Below are positions 49,261 through 58,165 of a stretch of 64,000 bases of DNA, piece after piece. Location of the stretch: contig NZ_SDMQ01000004.1 in assembly GCF_004324755.1 (NCBI RefSeq), positions 62,001 through 126,000 on the forward strand, in the 5' to 3' direction. Source of the DNA: Propioniciclava sinopodophylli. GTDB lineage: Bacteria; Actinomycetota; Actinomycetes; Propionibacteriales; Propionibacteriaceae. The first letter of the stretch is position 1; every line of letters starts with the position of its first letter. Under the pieces are notes generated by a model. That model saw only the letters and a list, made by a program, of their open reading frames with translations. It ran no database searches and was not told the origin of the DNA. A program made the position numbers and the translations under genes.

Positions 49261-50232
49261 ATGCGTGCCGTCGTTGTCACAGAGCCGGGTGGGCCCGAAG
49301 TCCTGCAGATCGCCGACGTCGAGGATCCCACCGCGGGCCCCGGCGAGCTGCTGATCCGTACCGTCGCCGCGGGCGTTAACCGCGCCGACATCCTGCAACG
49401 GCAGGGCCACTACCCTCCGCCCAAAGGCACCACCGACACGATCGGGCTGGAGGTCTCGGGCCACGTCGAGGTCGTCGGCGACGACGTCGAGGGCTGGTCG
49501 GTCGGCGACCCGTGCGTCGCCCTGCTGGCCGGCGGCGGCTACGCCGAGCTGGTCGCCGTGCCCGCCGGGCAGGTCATCGCGCCGCCCGAGGGCGTCGACC
49601 TGGTCACCGCCGCCGGGCTGGTCGAGGTGGCCGCCACGGTCGTCTCCAACATGGACCACGTGGGCCTACGCCCCGGCGAGACCTTCCTCGTGCACGGCGG
49701 CGCGGGCGGCATCGGGTCGTTCGCCATCCAGTACGCCAAGGGCCAGGGCTGCCGGGTCGCCACGACCGCGGGCTCGGCCGAGAAGCTCGAGGTCTGCCGG
49801 CGCCTGGGCGCGGACATCGCGCTGGACTACCACGACGACTGGGTCACCCAGCTCAAGGAGGCCACCGACGGCAAGGGCGTCGACGTGATCCTCGACATCA
49901 TGGGCGCCAAGTACCTCGACCCGAACGTGAAGTCGCTGGCCCGCCGCGGGCGCATGGTCGTCATAGGTCTGCAGGGCGGTGTCAAGGGCGAGCTCAACCT
50001 CGGCCTGCTGCTCAACAAGGGCGCCACCGTCACGGCGACGTCGCTGCGCTACCGGCCCGTCAACGAGAAGGCCGCGATCGTGGCCCGCGTCGCCGCCGAG
50101 GTGTGGCCGCTGATCAGCTCGGGCGAGATCAAGGTCGCGCACGAGACCCGCTTCAGCATCGACGAGGTGCAGCAGGCCCACGAGCAGCTCACCGGTGGCA
50201 ACAATGTGGGAAAGATCGTCCTCACCTTCTAG
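49261..50232 (+). CDS. NADPH:quinone oxidoreductase (zinc-free MDR family)
   Basis: This 323-aa enzyme is a medium-chain reductase without the zinc ligands. The N-terminal GroES-like domain begins MRAVVVTEPGGPEVLQIADVEDP with AGVNRADILQRQGHYPPP. The Rossmann domain has VHGGAGGIGSFAIQYAKGQGCRV (residues ~140-162), and a late IGLQGG...LNLGLLL pattern matches PIG3-type quinone reductases. It reduces quinones with NADPH and is cytoplasmic. It is followed 9 bp on by an MFS transporter. Confidence 0.95.
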   Translation: MRAVVVTEPGGPEVLQIADVEDPTAGPGELLIRTVAAGVNRADILQRQGHYPPPKGTTDTIGLEVSGHVEVVGDDVEGWSVGDPCVALLAGGGYAELVAVPAGQVIAPPEGVDLVTAAGLVEVAATVVSNMDHVGLRPGETFLVHGGAGGIGSFAIQYAKGQGCRVATTAGSAEKLEVCRRLGADIALDYHDDWVTQLKEATDGKGVDVILDIMGAKYLDPNVKSLARRGRMVVIGLQGGVKGELNLGLLLNKGATVTATSLRYRPVNEKAAIVARVAAEVWPLISSGEIKVAHETRFSIDEVQQAHEQLTGGNNVGKIVLTF

Positions 50233-50241
50233 CCTTGGGCG

Positions 50242-51516
50242 GTGAACTTTGCCGCCTACGCCGACATCTGGCGCCTGCCCGCCGTCCGGCAGGCGGTGCT
50301 GCTCGGCGCGCTGGGCAAGGCGCCCTGGTTCGGTGCGGGCATCGTCCTGACCCTGCACGTGGTCGGCTCGCTCGGAGCCAGCTACGCCAGCGCCGGCCTC
50401 GTGACGGCCGTGTTCACCCTCGCGATCGCGCTCGCCTCACCCATCCGTGGGCGGCTCCTCGACACCATCGGCCTGCGCCGCACCCTGCTGCCCTCGCTGG
50501 TGCTGCTGCCGGTCGCGTTCCTGGCCGCGCCGTTCCTGGACTACTGGCCGCTGATGTTCGTCATGGGCGGCGTCGGGCTGTTGGCGATCCCCTGGTTCGT
50601 CCTGACGCGGCAGCTCATGCTCGCCGCCGTCCCCGAGTCGCAGCGCCGCGCCGCTCTCGCCCTGGACTCGGTCGTCACCGAGATGGCCTTCATGGGCGGC
50701 CCCACGGTGGGCATCCTGCTCGCCACCTCATGGGACACCGGCTGGACGCTCGCCCTGCTCGCCTGCCTCTCGGTTGCCGCCGCCGCGCTGCTGGCGGTGC
50801 TCAACCCGCCGCTGGTCTCCGAGAAGAGGGACGCCGCGGGTGCGGAACCCAAGCCCTCGGCGGAGGGGACCCAAGCCTTCGACGGAACCCAAGCCCTCGG
50901 CGGACGCGTGGGGATGCGGTCGTGGCTCAACGGCCCCGTGGTGGCGACGTTCGTGGCCACGATGGCGGCGTCCTTCACGCTCGCGGGCACCGACCTGGCC
51001 ATGGTCGCCGCCGCGCGGTCGCTGGAGTCGTCTTCGGCGCTGGCGATCCTCATCGTCGTGTGGGGCTTCGGGTCGCTCATCGGCGGCCTGCTGTTCGGCG
51101 GACTCCCCCGCGGCACCCTCGGCATCACCCACCTGCTCGTCGGGCTCGGCGTCACCACCATGCTCGCCGCCCTCGGCACCAACCTCTGGGTGCTCGCCGC
51201 CCTGCTCGGTGTGGCGGGGCTCTTCTGCGCGCCCACCCTGGCCGCCACGAGCGAGCGCCTCGGCGACCTCGTGCCCGCCACCTCGCGCGGGGAGGCGTTC
51301 GGCTGGTCCGGCACGATGGCGACCGCAGGCAACGCGCTGGCGCCCCCCGTCGTCGGCTACGTGCTGGACGCCGGGGGCTGGCAGCTCGGCTTCGTCATCA
51401 CCGGCCTGTGCGGGCTGGCGCTGGCCGGCGTGGGGTGGGTCTCGCTCCAAGCCGGACGCCGCGGGCTCGCCCGGGCCCGGCGGCGGGGCTTCGAAAAGCT
51501 CAGGCAACCCGGGTAG
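50242..51516 (+). CDS. MFS transporter
   Basis: This 424-aa protein starts at GTG 50242 and has 12 helices in two halves. The intracellular motif (SPIRGRLLDTIGLRRTL) and second-half loop (FGSLIGGLLFGGL) are MFS features, and the second half reads as a normal ...LGVAGLFCAPTLAATSERLGDL. The central loop (AGAEPKPSAEGTQAFDGTQALGG) is encoded by three copies of the dispersed 22-bp repeat. Substrate unknown, probably export. It is likely co-transcribed with the quinone reductase. Confidence 0.9.
   Translation: MNFAAYADIWRLPAVRQAVLLGALGKAPWFGAGIVLTLHVVGSLGASYASAGLVTAVFTLAIALASPIRGRLLDTIGLRRTLLPSLVLLPVAFLAAPFLDYWPLMFVMGGVGLLAIPWFVLTRQLMLAAVPESQRRAALALDSVVTEMAFMGGPTVGILLATSWDTGWTLALLACLSVAAAALLAVLNPPLVSEKRDAAGAEPKPSAEGTQAFDGTQALGGRVGMRSWLNGPVVATFVATMAASFTLAGTDLAMVAAARSLESSSALAILIVVWGFGSLIGGLLFGGLPRGTLGITHLLVGLGVTTMLAALGTNLWVLAALLGVAGLFCAPTLAATSERLGDLVPATSRGEAFGWSGTMATAGNALAPPVVGYVLDAGGWQLGFVITGLCGLALAGVGWVSLQAGRRGLARARRRGFEKLRQPG
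50843..50904. repeat. 22-bp-family repeat inside the MFS gene
   Basis: Three copies of the core ACCCAAGCCCTCGGCGG (reverse complement CCGCCGAGGGCTTGGGT) occur, spaced 22 then 18 bp. They encode part of the central cytoplasmic loop, where insertion is tolerated. Related arrays are at 19354, 58101 and 59886. Confidence 0.8.
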
Positions 51517-51564
51517 CCCGGCGAACTGCCTGGCCGGGGGCTGCCCCTCCGCTTCCGCGCCCTT

Positions 51565-51653
51565 CCGTGTGCATTTCTATGGGGCAATTCTTCTCTGATT
51601 CGGGGACACGGCACTTCTGTGCGACGGTTTCCGCCCCATGGAAATGCACACGG
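51565..51653. other. Large hairpin with 21-bp arms; possible RNA element or miniature mobile element
   Basis: The arms 51565-51585 and 51633-51653 are reverse complements with one T/C difference, which becomes a G-U pair in RNA. The ~47-nt interior contains a smaller GCAC-TTCT-GTGC hairpin. It lies in the 240-bp gap between the MFS gene and a decayed secreted-protein gene. It is too long for a normal terminator and has no coding potential. The rest of 51517-51755 shows nothing else. Confidence 0.75.
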
Positions 51654-51755
51654 GGGCTGGGCACCTGAGGACGCCCTGAGCGAAGCCCCGGGAACTATCA
51701 ACAACCTCTCAGGAGATCGGGACAACCGTGGGGGCGCTTCGATCGTCTTGTGGGT

Positions 51756-52269
51756 GTGAGCACCTCCAAGAAGAAGATCGCCCTCGTGGCCTCCGCCGTT
51801 GCCATGACGCTCGCCGCGTCCCTTGCCGCTGCCACCCCCGCCACGCGGGTGTGACCGCCCCGTTCTCGGGCCTGTACTGCGACACGACCGACAACGGTGC
51901 CACCGGTGCCGAGCAGGCTCCGCTGCTGGGCCGCTGGTGGTCGTGTTCAGCACGACCAACGACCTCGACGTCTCGGTCGAGCACATCGTCACCACGTGGG
52001 GTTACGCGGACGCCGCCATGGTCGACCTGCAGAACGACACCGGTCTCTGCCGGGCCGCCCTCCTGCCGGGCTGCACCGTGCTGGTCGCCGAGCCCGGCAG
52101 CCTGGTCGCCACGTGGGGTGACGGCACCGTCGCCGGTGACGGCCACGATCGCGTTGTCGACCACGCGCGCGGCCTCGGCGCGGTCGTCGATGCGGTCGAA
52201 CCAGTCGTTGACGAGCGCCTGCTGGACATCGCCGTCTCCAGGGCCGCCCGCTCCAAGGAAGTGTCTTGA
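51756..52269 (+). pseudogene. Frameshifted secreted protein
   Basis: GTG 51756 opens a signal peptide (VSTSKKKIALVASAVAMTLAASLAAATPA). The frame ends at TGA 51852, but another frame continues AGVTAPFSGLYCDTTDNGATGAEQAPLLG. From about 51945 a third frame carries VVVFSTTNDLDVSVEHIVTTWGYADAAMVDL... to TGA 52269. The pieces add up to a ~170-aa exported protein broken by at least two shifts. No family recognised. Confidence 0.65.
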
Positions 52270-52366
52270 CCCCGCCCCCGAGCGCGCCCGCCCCACCACC
52301 CCGCGGGCCGGCGCACCTGCGCGCGGACGCACCGGCGCGCGGGCGTACGGCCCACCCCGGCGGGGC

Positions 52367-53200
52367 TCAGCGCAGGAAGAGCTTCCGCAGCCGGAAGGTG
52401 ACCAGCGTGATGCCCAGCACGGTCATGCCCGCGAAGTAGGACAGGTGCACCAGCGTCATCGGCGAGAAGAACCCGATCGACAGCTGCCGCATCAGCTCGA
52501 CGCCGTGCCACAGCGGCAGCGCCTGGATGACCCCCTGGACCCAGCCCGGGTAGACGCTGATCGGGAACAACGTCGAGCTGAACAGGAACATCGGAAGCAG
52601 CACCATTGGCACGAGGTCGAGCTGCTGGAAGCTCTTCATGAAGCTCGTCACCGCCATGCCCAACGAGGCGAAGCCGAGCGCGATCAGCAGGGCGACCGGG
52701 ATCATCGCCAGCGCCCACCAGGACGTCACCAGCCCCATCACGCCGAGAACCCCAAGGAAGCCCACCGCGTACAGCAGGCCGCGAAACAGGGCCATGAAGA
52801 TCTCGCCGAGCGCCACGTCCATCGGGCCGAGCGACGTCTGCAGCATGCCCTCGTAGACCTTGCTGTAGCGCAGCTTGAAGAACACGTTGTTGACCGAGTC
52901 GTAGATCGCGCCGTTCATGGCCGAGGTTGCCAGCAGCGCGGGTGCGATGAACATCGCGTAGCTGATCTCGCGTCCGTCCGGCCCGGGCACCCCGCCCACC
53001 AGCGCGCCCATGCCGACGCCCATCGCCAGCAGGTACAGCACCGGCTCGAAGAAGCCCGTGGCGATCACGCCCCAGTTGGCGTTGCGGATCACCCGGAAGC
53101 CGCGCTCGATCACCGCGCTGGCGTTGCCCGCGTACAGCGGCGCCAGCCACGACGGGCGGTTGGCCAGGCGCTCCTTGACCGGGGCCATCACGTCACTCAT
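52367..53200 (-). CDS. ABC-2 type exporter permease 2
   Basis: This 277-aa permease starts at ATG 53200, overlapping the stop of permease 1. It has six helices and the ABC-2 core RYSKVYEGMLQTSLGPMDVALGEIFMALFRGL with FLFSSTLFPISVYPGWVQGVIQALPLWHGVELMRQL, typical of Nod/DrrB-like lipo-oligosaccharide or drug exporters. It is the last gene of an ATPase-permease-permease operon. Confidence 0.93.
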   Translation of the reverse strand: MSDVMAPVKERLANRPSWLAPLYAGNASAVIERGFRVIRNANWGVIATGFFEPVLYLLAMGVGMGALVGGVPGPDGREISYAMFIAPALLATSAMNGAIYDSVNNVFFKLRYSKVYEGMLQTSLGPMDVALGEIFMALFRGLLYAVGFLGVLGVMGLVTSWWALAMIPVALLIALGFASLGMAVTSFMKSFQQLDLVPMVLLPMFLFSSTLFPISVYPGWVQGVIQALPLWHGVELMRQLSIGFFSPMTLVHLSYFAGMTVLGITLVTFRLRKLFLR

Positions 53201-54039
53201 CGCACCAACCTCCGGGTGAATGTGCGGTGGGCCCAGACCTGGCCGCCGACGATGCACGCCAGCAGGAACACCACGTGGACGCCCACCAACCACGGCGGCA
53301 CTGCCAGCCCGAATGACGCCATGCGAGCGAGCTGGGTGCCGTGCCACATGGGCGAGACCCAGCCGACCCACTGCAGGTAGATGGGCATCGACTCCAGCGG
53401 GAAGAAGGTTCCGGCGAACAGGAACATCGGCATGATGATGAGGCGCTGTACGAAGTTGAAGTGCAGGCCCTCCTCCTCCAACGTCGCCGAGTAGGCCATC
53501 AGCGGGGTGAACATCGCCAGCGCCGCCACCGTCGCGATCGGGATCGCCAGCAGCGACCACCCCCCGGGCCACGCGCCGAAGGCCAGCCCGATCACCCAGA
53601 AGATCGCCGCCTGCACGAACAGCCGGACGCCGATGGCGAGCGTCTCGCCCTGCGCCATCTGGCCAGGCTCCAGCGGGGTGGCCTGCGCGGCGAGGTAGTT
53701 CCGGATCCACTTGAAGCCGCCGAAGATCGGCCAGGTGCCGAACTGGGCGCCCGTCGTCGCGACGGTGGCCACGAGCAGGCCGGGCGCGACGAAGTGCAGG
53801 TAAGAGACGCCGGAGACGTCAGCCTGGACGATCGAGCCCAGGCCCAGGCCCATGGCCGCGAGGTAGAGGATCGGGTTGCCGATCGCCAGCATCAGCGCCG
53901 TGACCAGGAACGGCCCCTCGGACGCCTGCCGGTAGCGGGCGTAGTGCAGCCACCCCCACCGGCGGGTGCGCGCGGCGAGGGCGGCGTGGTCGAGCCCCGT
54001 GAACGTGACGACGGGTTGCTCATGCCGGACGTCAGTCAA
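53197..54039 (-). CDS. ABC-2 type exporter permease 1
   Basis: This 280-aa permease has six helices and is a homologue of the permease downstream (FKWIRNYLAAQATPLEPGQMAQGETLAIGVRLFVQAA; FLFAGTFFPLESMPIYLQWVGWVSPMWHGTQLARM). Its start overlaps the ATPase stop by 8 bp, and its stop overlaps the next ATG. Two unequal permeases suggest a heterodimeric membrane channel. Confidence 0.93.
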   Translation of the reverse strand: MTDVRHEQPVVTFTGLDHAALAARTRRWGWLHYARYRQASEGPFLVTALMLAIGNPILYLAAMGLGLGSIVQADVSGVSYLHFVAPGLLVATVATTGAQFGTWPIFGGFKWIRNYLAAQATPLEPGQMAQGETLAIGVRLFVQAAIFWVIGLAFGAWPGGWSLLAIPIATVAALAMFTPLMAYSATLEEEGLHFNFVQRLIIMPMFLFAGTFFPLESMPIYLQWVGWVSPMWHGTQLARMASFGLAVPPWLVGVHVVFLLACIVGGQVWAHRTFTRRLVR

Positions 54040-54952
54040 TGAGGGACCTCCCGGTCAGCCGGAGGAACACGTCCTCCAGCGATGAACGCCGCACGAGCGA
54101 GGTGAGCGGGTTGAGCCCGCGCCGGGAGATCTGCTCGAGCAGGCCCTCGCCGTCGCGGGCGTAGAGCAGGATGCGGTCGGGCAGCACCTCGATGCGCTCG
54201 GCCATGCCGCGCAGCTCCGCCTCCATCGCGGCGTTGCGGGCCGACCCGAACCGCACCTCGACGACCTCGCGGGTCGAGTACTCGCGGATCAGCGCCTGTG
54301 GCGAACCCTCGGCGACGATCTTGCCGTGGTCGATGACGACCAGCCGGTCGCACAGCTGCTCCGCCTCGTCCATGAAGTGCGTGGTGATGACCAGGGTGAC
54401 GCCCTGCTCCTTGAGGCGGAACAGCCGATCCCACAGGATGTGCCGGGCCTGCGGGTCCAGCCCCGTGGTCGGTTCGTCCAGCAGCAGGATGCGCGGCTCG
54501 TTGACCAAGCCGCGCGCGATCGTGAGGCGGCGCTTCATGCCGCCGGACAGCGCGTTGACCTTCGCCTTGGCCTTCTCTGTCAGCTGGGCGAACTCGAGCA
54601 GCTCGTCGGCCTTGGTCTCCAGGTACGCCCGGGGCAGGCCAAAGTAGCGGCCGTAGACGATGAGGTTGTCGCGGGCGCGCAGCTCCTCGTCCAGCGAGTC
54701 CTGCTGTGGCACCACGCCGAGGGAGGCCCGCACCTCGGGGCCCCGCTCCTCGGGGTCGAGGCCCAGCACGGTCAGCGAGCCGGACGTTCGCAACGACGTG
54801 CCGCCGATCATCCGCATGGTGGTCGACTTGCCCGCGCCGTTGGGCCCGAGCAGGCCGAAGGACTCACCGGGGGCGACCTCGAACGAGATTCCGTCGACGG
54901 CGGTGAAGTCGCCGAACTTCTTGGTGAGGTTCTGGGCTTGGATCACGGGCAC
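54032..54952 (-). CDS. ABC exporter ATP-binding protein
   Basis: This 306-aa protein has proposed start GTG 54952 (MPVIQAQNLTKKFGDFTAVDGISFEV). Walker A GPNGAGKS (36-43), Q-loop VVPQQD, signature ALSGGMKRRLTIARGL, Walker B ILLLDEPTTGLDP and switch His VITTHFMDEAEQLC are all present. The C-terminal domain resembles NodI/DrrA proteins. The frame extends to 55015 but the extra residues are not conserved-looking. It drives the two permeases encoded downstream, probably to export lipids or drugs. Confidence 0.94.
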   Translation of the reverse strand: MPVIQAQNLTKKFGDFTAVDGISFEVAPGESFGLLGPNGAGKSTTMRMIGGTSLRTSGSLTVLGLDPEERGPEVRASLGVVPQQDSLDEELRARDNLIVYGRYFGLPRAYLETKADELLEFAQLTEKAKAKVNALSGGMKRRLTIARGLVNEPRILLLDEPTTGLDPQARHILWDRLFRLKEQGVTLVITTHFMDEAEQLCDRLVVIDHGKIVAEGSPQALIREYSTREVVEVRFGSARNAAMEAELRGMAERIEVLPDRILLYARDGEGLLEQISRRGLNPLTSLVRRSSLEDVFLRLTGRSLID

Positions 54953-55207
54953 GGCGTGAACACTACAAGCCGCCACCCACAGGAAAAAGCACGGCTCCGT
55001 ACGTCGCAGGGCCACGAACTGCGTGTGCGGATCGCGCTATTCGACCGCATCCTGGTGGTCAGGGAGACGATCTCCAAACGCGTCGGCGCGGTTCCCGCCG
55101 CAGCGGCGGTCGAGGACAAGACCCCCCGCCGCCACCGCGCGAGGAGCGTGCGGTCCCGATCCGGCGGGCGGATGCGCATGTGACGGCGTCCGCCCGGCGG
55201 ATCGGCG

Positions 55208-55675
55208 TCACTTCACCCGGGCCTGCTCGAGCGCGACGTCATATACGGCGTGCAGCGCGTCGGCACCGCCGCTCTCGGCCCAGAACGGCAACGATGCCTC
55301 GAGAGCCGTCGCGAGTCCGAGGGCGTACCCGACGCGTCGCTCGTCGTCCTCGAAGAACTTCTCGTCGATGCGCGGCGGGAAGGGCAGCGGGAAGGGCCAG
55401 GGCCACCGCGGCGGACAGATCTCGTCGGGGTTCGGGCGGTACGCCGTTCCGAGCGCGTCGGCCAGGCGCGCTGTGCGGATCAGCTCGACGCCCGTCGCGG
55501 CTCCGAGCTTGAAGCCCGGGTCGACCCATGGGATGGGATGGGTGCCGGCGACGCGTTCACCGCGGCCGCCCTGGATGATGATGCCGCGCTCTTCGAGGCC
55601 GCCCTGGTTGATGATGTCCCAGATGATCGGGTGGCGCTGGGCCAAAAGGGTGAGCAGTGACGTGTTCGCAGGCAT
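55208..55675 (-). CDS. Hypothetical protein, 155 aa
   Basis: From ATG 55675 (MPANTSLLTLLAQRHPIIWDIINQGGLEERGIIIQGG) the protein is soluble, with a Pro/Trp-rich centre (PPRWPWPFPLPFPPRIDEKFFEDDE) and an Ala-rich helical end. The 47 residues upstream in frame are Arg/Ser-rich and rejected. No family recognised. The 250 bp to the right-hand ABC operon contain no convincing gene. Confidence 0.7.
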   Translation of the reverse strand: MPANTSLLTLLAQRHPIIWDIINQGGLEERGIIIQGGRGERVAGTHPIPWVDPGFKLGAATGVELIRTARLADALGTAYRPNPDEICPPRWPWPFPLPFPPRIDEKFFEDDERRVGYALGLATALEASLPFWAESGGADALHAVYDVALEQARVK

Positions 55676-55881
55676 GGAGAGCCCCTCTCGGTCCGCAGGG
55701 CCGGCTGCCCCGCACACCCTAGAAGACCTCGCAGACGTGCCGGTGATACACCTGATCGGGTGACGACGGGACCGGTTGCAGGACTGCGGGGCTTCCGGTC
55801 GCCTCATTCGCCTCACCCGGACACAACAGCCCCAGTCAGCCCGACGACTGGCCCGGCGCCGGCGAGGGCGGCTTCCTTTCG

Positions 55882-56174
55882 ATGCTGGCGAGCTTCAACA
55901 ACGGCTTCTTCTTCCCCGGCGCCCCACCGGAGGAGGCCAGACCTGCCAGCGCTACGCCGAGGAGATGGTCGCCGGGTTCGTGCCGAACCCCGTCGCGAAC
56001 CTCGACTCGGAGACCTCCTACAGCAAGGGCGACGCGCTCTCGACCATGGTCACCGACTACACCCCGGGCATCGTCACCGGGCGGCGCCCGCTGTCGGAGC
56101 TGGCCGACCTGCGCAAGCGGTGGGCGTCCGGGGGCGGCGACGCGATGCGGGCGGAGTACGCCGAGCAGCTGTGA
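55882..56174 (+). pseudogene. C-terminal remnant of a sugar-binding lipoprotein
   Basis: One frame reads MLASFNNGFFFPGAPPEEA. After a shift near 55940 a second reads CQRYAEEMVAGFVPNPVANLDSETSYSKGDALSTMVTDYTPGIVTGRRPLSELADLRKRWASGGGDAMRAEYAEQL. The ending (GR.PLSE....W...GGD.MR.EYAE) is the typical C-terminus of extracellular solute-binding proteins of family 1. No other transporter genes of that system remain. Confidence 0.7.
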
Positions 56175-56177
56175 GGG

Positions 56178-56696
56178 TCAGCGGCCCCGGTCGAGGCGAC
56201 GCCGGTCGCGGTCGTCGGGGCGGGAACGGTTCGCCATCGACCCGCCGGACACCCACAGCACGAGGGCGGGGACGGCTGTGCCGATCATCGGCCAGATCGG
56301 CCAGTAGTAGTACGGGGCCTGCCCCGCGAACAGCCACGTCGCGACCCAGATGACGTTGAACAGCAGGGCCAGGCCGAGCCAGCTGCGCAGCGCCCCGTCC
56401 TGCAGCAGCCGGCCGGTGCGCGCGGGCGTCCGCGGACGCTGGCCGCGCCGGGACGACACCACGATGTCGGCCAGGATCGGCACCAGCTCCCCCAGCCGCT
56501 TCGACCCCAGCGCCGTGGTCATCCGCTCGGCGTGCTCGGCCGAGTCGAGGCGTCCGTCGCCGAAGGCGGCGTTCAGCACCTCGGCCGCCACGTCACGGTC
56601 GGCGTCGCTGGCACGCACGTCGCCCTGCGTGCGGGGATCGGCGCTGAACCGCGCCCACACGTTGTCGGGGACGGGGAGCTGGGGGGTGTCGCTCAT
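56178..56696 (-). CDS. DUF1707 membrane protein
   Basis: This 172-aa protein carries a DUF1707 domain at residues ~25-75 (DVRASDADRDVAAEVLNAAFGDGRLDSAEHAERMTTALGSKRLGELVPILADI) with the usual 'R.SDADR...L..A...GRL...E...R' pattern. Two membrane helices follow near residues 105-150 (LGLALLFNVIWVATWLF; WPMIGTAVPALVLWV). DUF1707 proteins are common in actinobacteria; their role is unknown. A second DUF1707 gene lies at 59212. Confidence 0.93.
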   Translation of the reverse strand: MSDTPQLPVPDNVWARFSADPRTQGDVRASDADRDVAAEVLNAAFGDGRLDSAEHAERMTTALGSKRLGELVPILADIVVSSRRGQRPRTPARTGRLLQDGALRSWLGLALLFNVIWVATWLFAGQAPYYYWPIWPMIGTAVPALVLWVSGGSMANRSRPDDRDRRRLDRGR

Positions 56697-56735
56697 CGGG
56701 GGTGGTGCCTCTCGGGACGTCGGGGTGGCGCCAGC

Positions 56736-58076
56736 CTAGCCGCGCAGAGGACGCGCGTACCGCAGCGAGTTGGGGCGGCAGGGCGCCTCGAACGCGATCT
56801 GGAGCGAGTCGGCGATCCGGTGCTCGTTGCGCAGCGCGAACAGGCGGTCGACGACCCGGTCGCGCAGCATCGCCGGCTCAATCGTGTTGAGGTAGATCTT
56901 CGTGGCCCCCTCGAAACCCGCCAGCGTGGAGACGCGCCACTTCAGCATCACCCGCCACGGCATGGCCAGGTCGACGTCGATGGGCCGGTAGTGCCACTCC
57001 TCGTTGCACGGCACCGCGGTGCCCGTCGCCGCGTGCATGGCCTGGATCATGTCGCTCATGCCCCGGACCTCCTCGGGCGACTGTTCCCACGGGTCCGGCT
57101 GCTCGGACTTGCTGTAGATCTCGATGGTCGGGAACCGGTGCCCGAACCCGGCGAACGCCATCGCGTGCTCGTTCTCGGCGATGACGAGGTTCTTGTACGA
57201 GGCGTAGTTCGTGGCGACGTCGTTGAACAGGTTCGTGTTCGAGCGCAGCTTCGCCAGCGTCGCCTCGTGCTGGACGCCCCGCTCATCGATCGCGACGAGC
57301 TGCTTGTGCAGGTGGTCGAAGGACGCCCCCGCCGGCTTGAGCCAGTTCTGGAAGACCGTCACGTAGCGGGCGTACCGGTTCAGGTCGTACAGGCCCCGCA
57401 CCGACTCGATGGTGAACGCGATGAACTGGCCGTGCTCGTCGGGCGTGAGCGTGCCCGCGCCGGCCAGCTGGTCGTCGTGGGTGGCGCCGTCGACGTAGTG
57501 GCGGCGCGCGATGATCAGGTCGTGGCCGCCCCCGAAGAAGCCGGACGCCGCGGCGATCCGCTCGTCCTCGCCCATCGCGGCGACCTCGGCGGCGGTGCGC
57601 CCGGACGCCCGCAGCTTCATGTCGATGACCGACAGCAGGTGTTCGCGCCCCTGGGGGGAGGCCAGGTACGCCTCGCGTCGCGTGGCGACGTGGGTGGGCA
57701 GGGTATAGCCGTAGTTGAGGTTCCAGTACTCGTAGCTGAGGATCTCGAACAGGTTCGGCACCCGCCGGAAGTCGGCGACGGTGGTGAACATCTCCTCGGC
57801 GGTCGTCCGGTAGTGGGTCTCCCAGGTCGTGTTGCCGCGGTGCACCACCCGGGACTTCTCAGGCGGCGTCTCGGTGTAGCGCTTCTCGCAGAACGAGCAG
57901 TGGGCGCCGTGGGCGTCCGGGTCGAGGGGGGCCGGGTTGCCGCCACCCACGCCGAGCGGGCGATTGCCGCGTCCTGGGACCGTCCACACCTCCGTCCCCG
58001 TGAACGGGTTCAGCTGCTTGACCGTGCCGTCAGCGAGCGTGGTGAGGTACTCCGGTTCGCGGCTGTAGGGCTGCAT
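56736..58076 (-). CDS. DUF4921 family protein (GalT/HIT-like)
   Basis: This 446-aa protein starts at ATG 58076 (MQPYSREPEYLTTLADGTVKQLNPFTGTEVWTVPGRGNRPLG), matching the DUF4921 family. A zinc-type CSFCEKRY lies at residues ~67-74, and ASFDHLHKQLVAID carries an H.H.Q motif as in galactose-1-phosphate uridylyltransferases, whose His forms a nucleotidyl intermediate. No Leloir genes are adjacent. The activity is probably nucleotidyl transfer or hydrolysis on an unknown substrate. The six residues before this Met are rejected. Confidence 0.9.
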   Translation of the reverse strand: MQPYSREPEYLTTLADGTVKQLNPFTGTEVWTVPGRGNRPLGVGGGNPAPLDPDAHGAHCSFCEKRYTETPPEKSRVVHRGNTTWETHYRTTAEEMFTTVADFRRVPNLFEILSYEYWNLNYGYTLPTHVATRREAYLASPQGREHLLSVIDMKLRASGRTAAEVAAMGEDERIAAASGFFGGGHDLIIARRHYVDGATHDDQLAGAGTLTPDEHGQFIAFTIESVRGLYDLNRYARYVTVFQNWLKPAGASFDHLHKQLVAIDERGVQHEATLAKLRSNTNLFNDVATNYASYKNLVIAENEHAMAFAGFGHRFPTIEIYSKSEQPDPWEQSPEEVRGMSDMIQAMHAATGTAVPCNEEWHYRPIDVDLAMPWRVMLKWRVSTLAGFEGATKIYLNTIEPAMLRDRVVDRLFALRNEHRIADSLQIAFEAPCRPNSLRYARPLRG

Positions 58077-58100
58077 GCCACCAGCGTGGCACAAGCTTCC

Positions 58101-58165
58101 GCCGAGGACTCGTGCAACTACCGGCGAGGACTCGTGGTCACCCCGACCATGAGTCCTCGGCGGAA
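58101..58165. repeat. 22-bp-family repeat, two direct units and one inverted
   Basis: Units at 58101-58122 and 58123-58144 share GCGAGGACTCGTG; an inverted copy (core GAGTCCTCGGCGG, 58151-58163) follows. The inverted copy encodes the last residues of the HAD gene (SAEDSWSG), and the array fills the gap to the DUF4921 gene, so the pair could also form a hairpin between convergent or tandem transcripts. Confidence 0.75.

Noticed and set aside
55016-55183. Plus-strand open frame VRIALFDRILVVRETISKRVGA
   Set aside because: It lacks a start with ribosome site, becomes Arg-rich low complexity and overlaps the ABC operon promoter region; not supportable as a gene.
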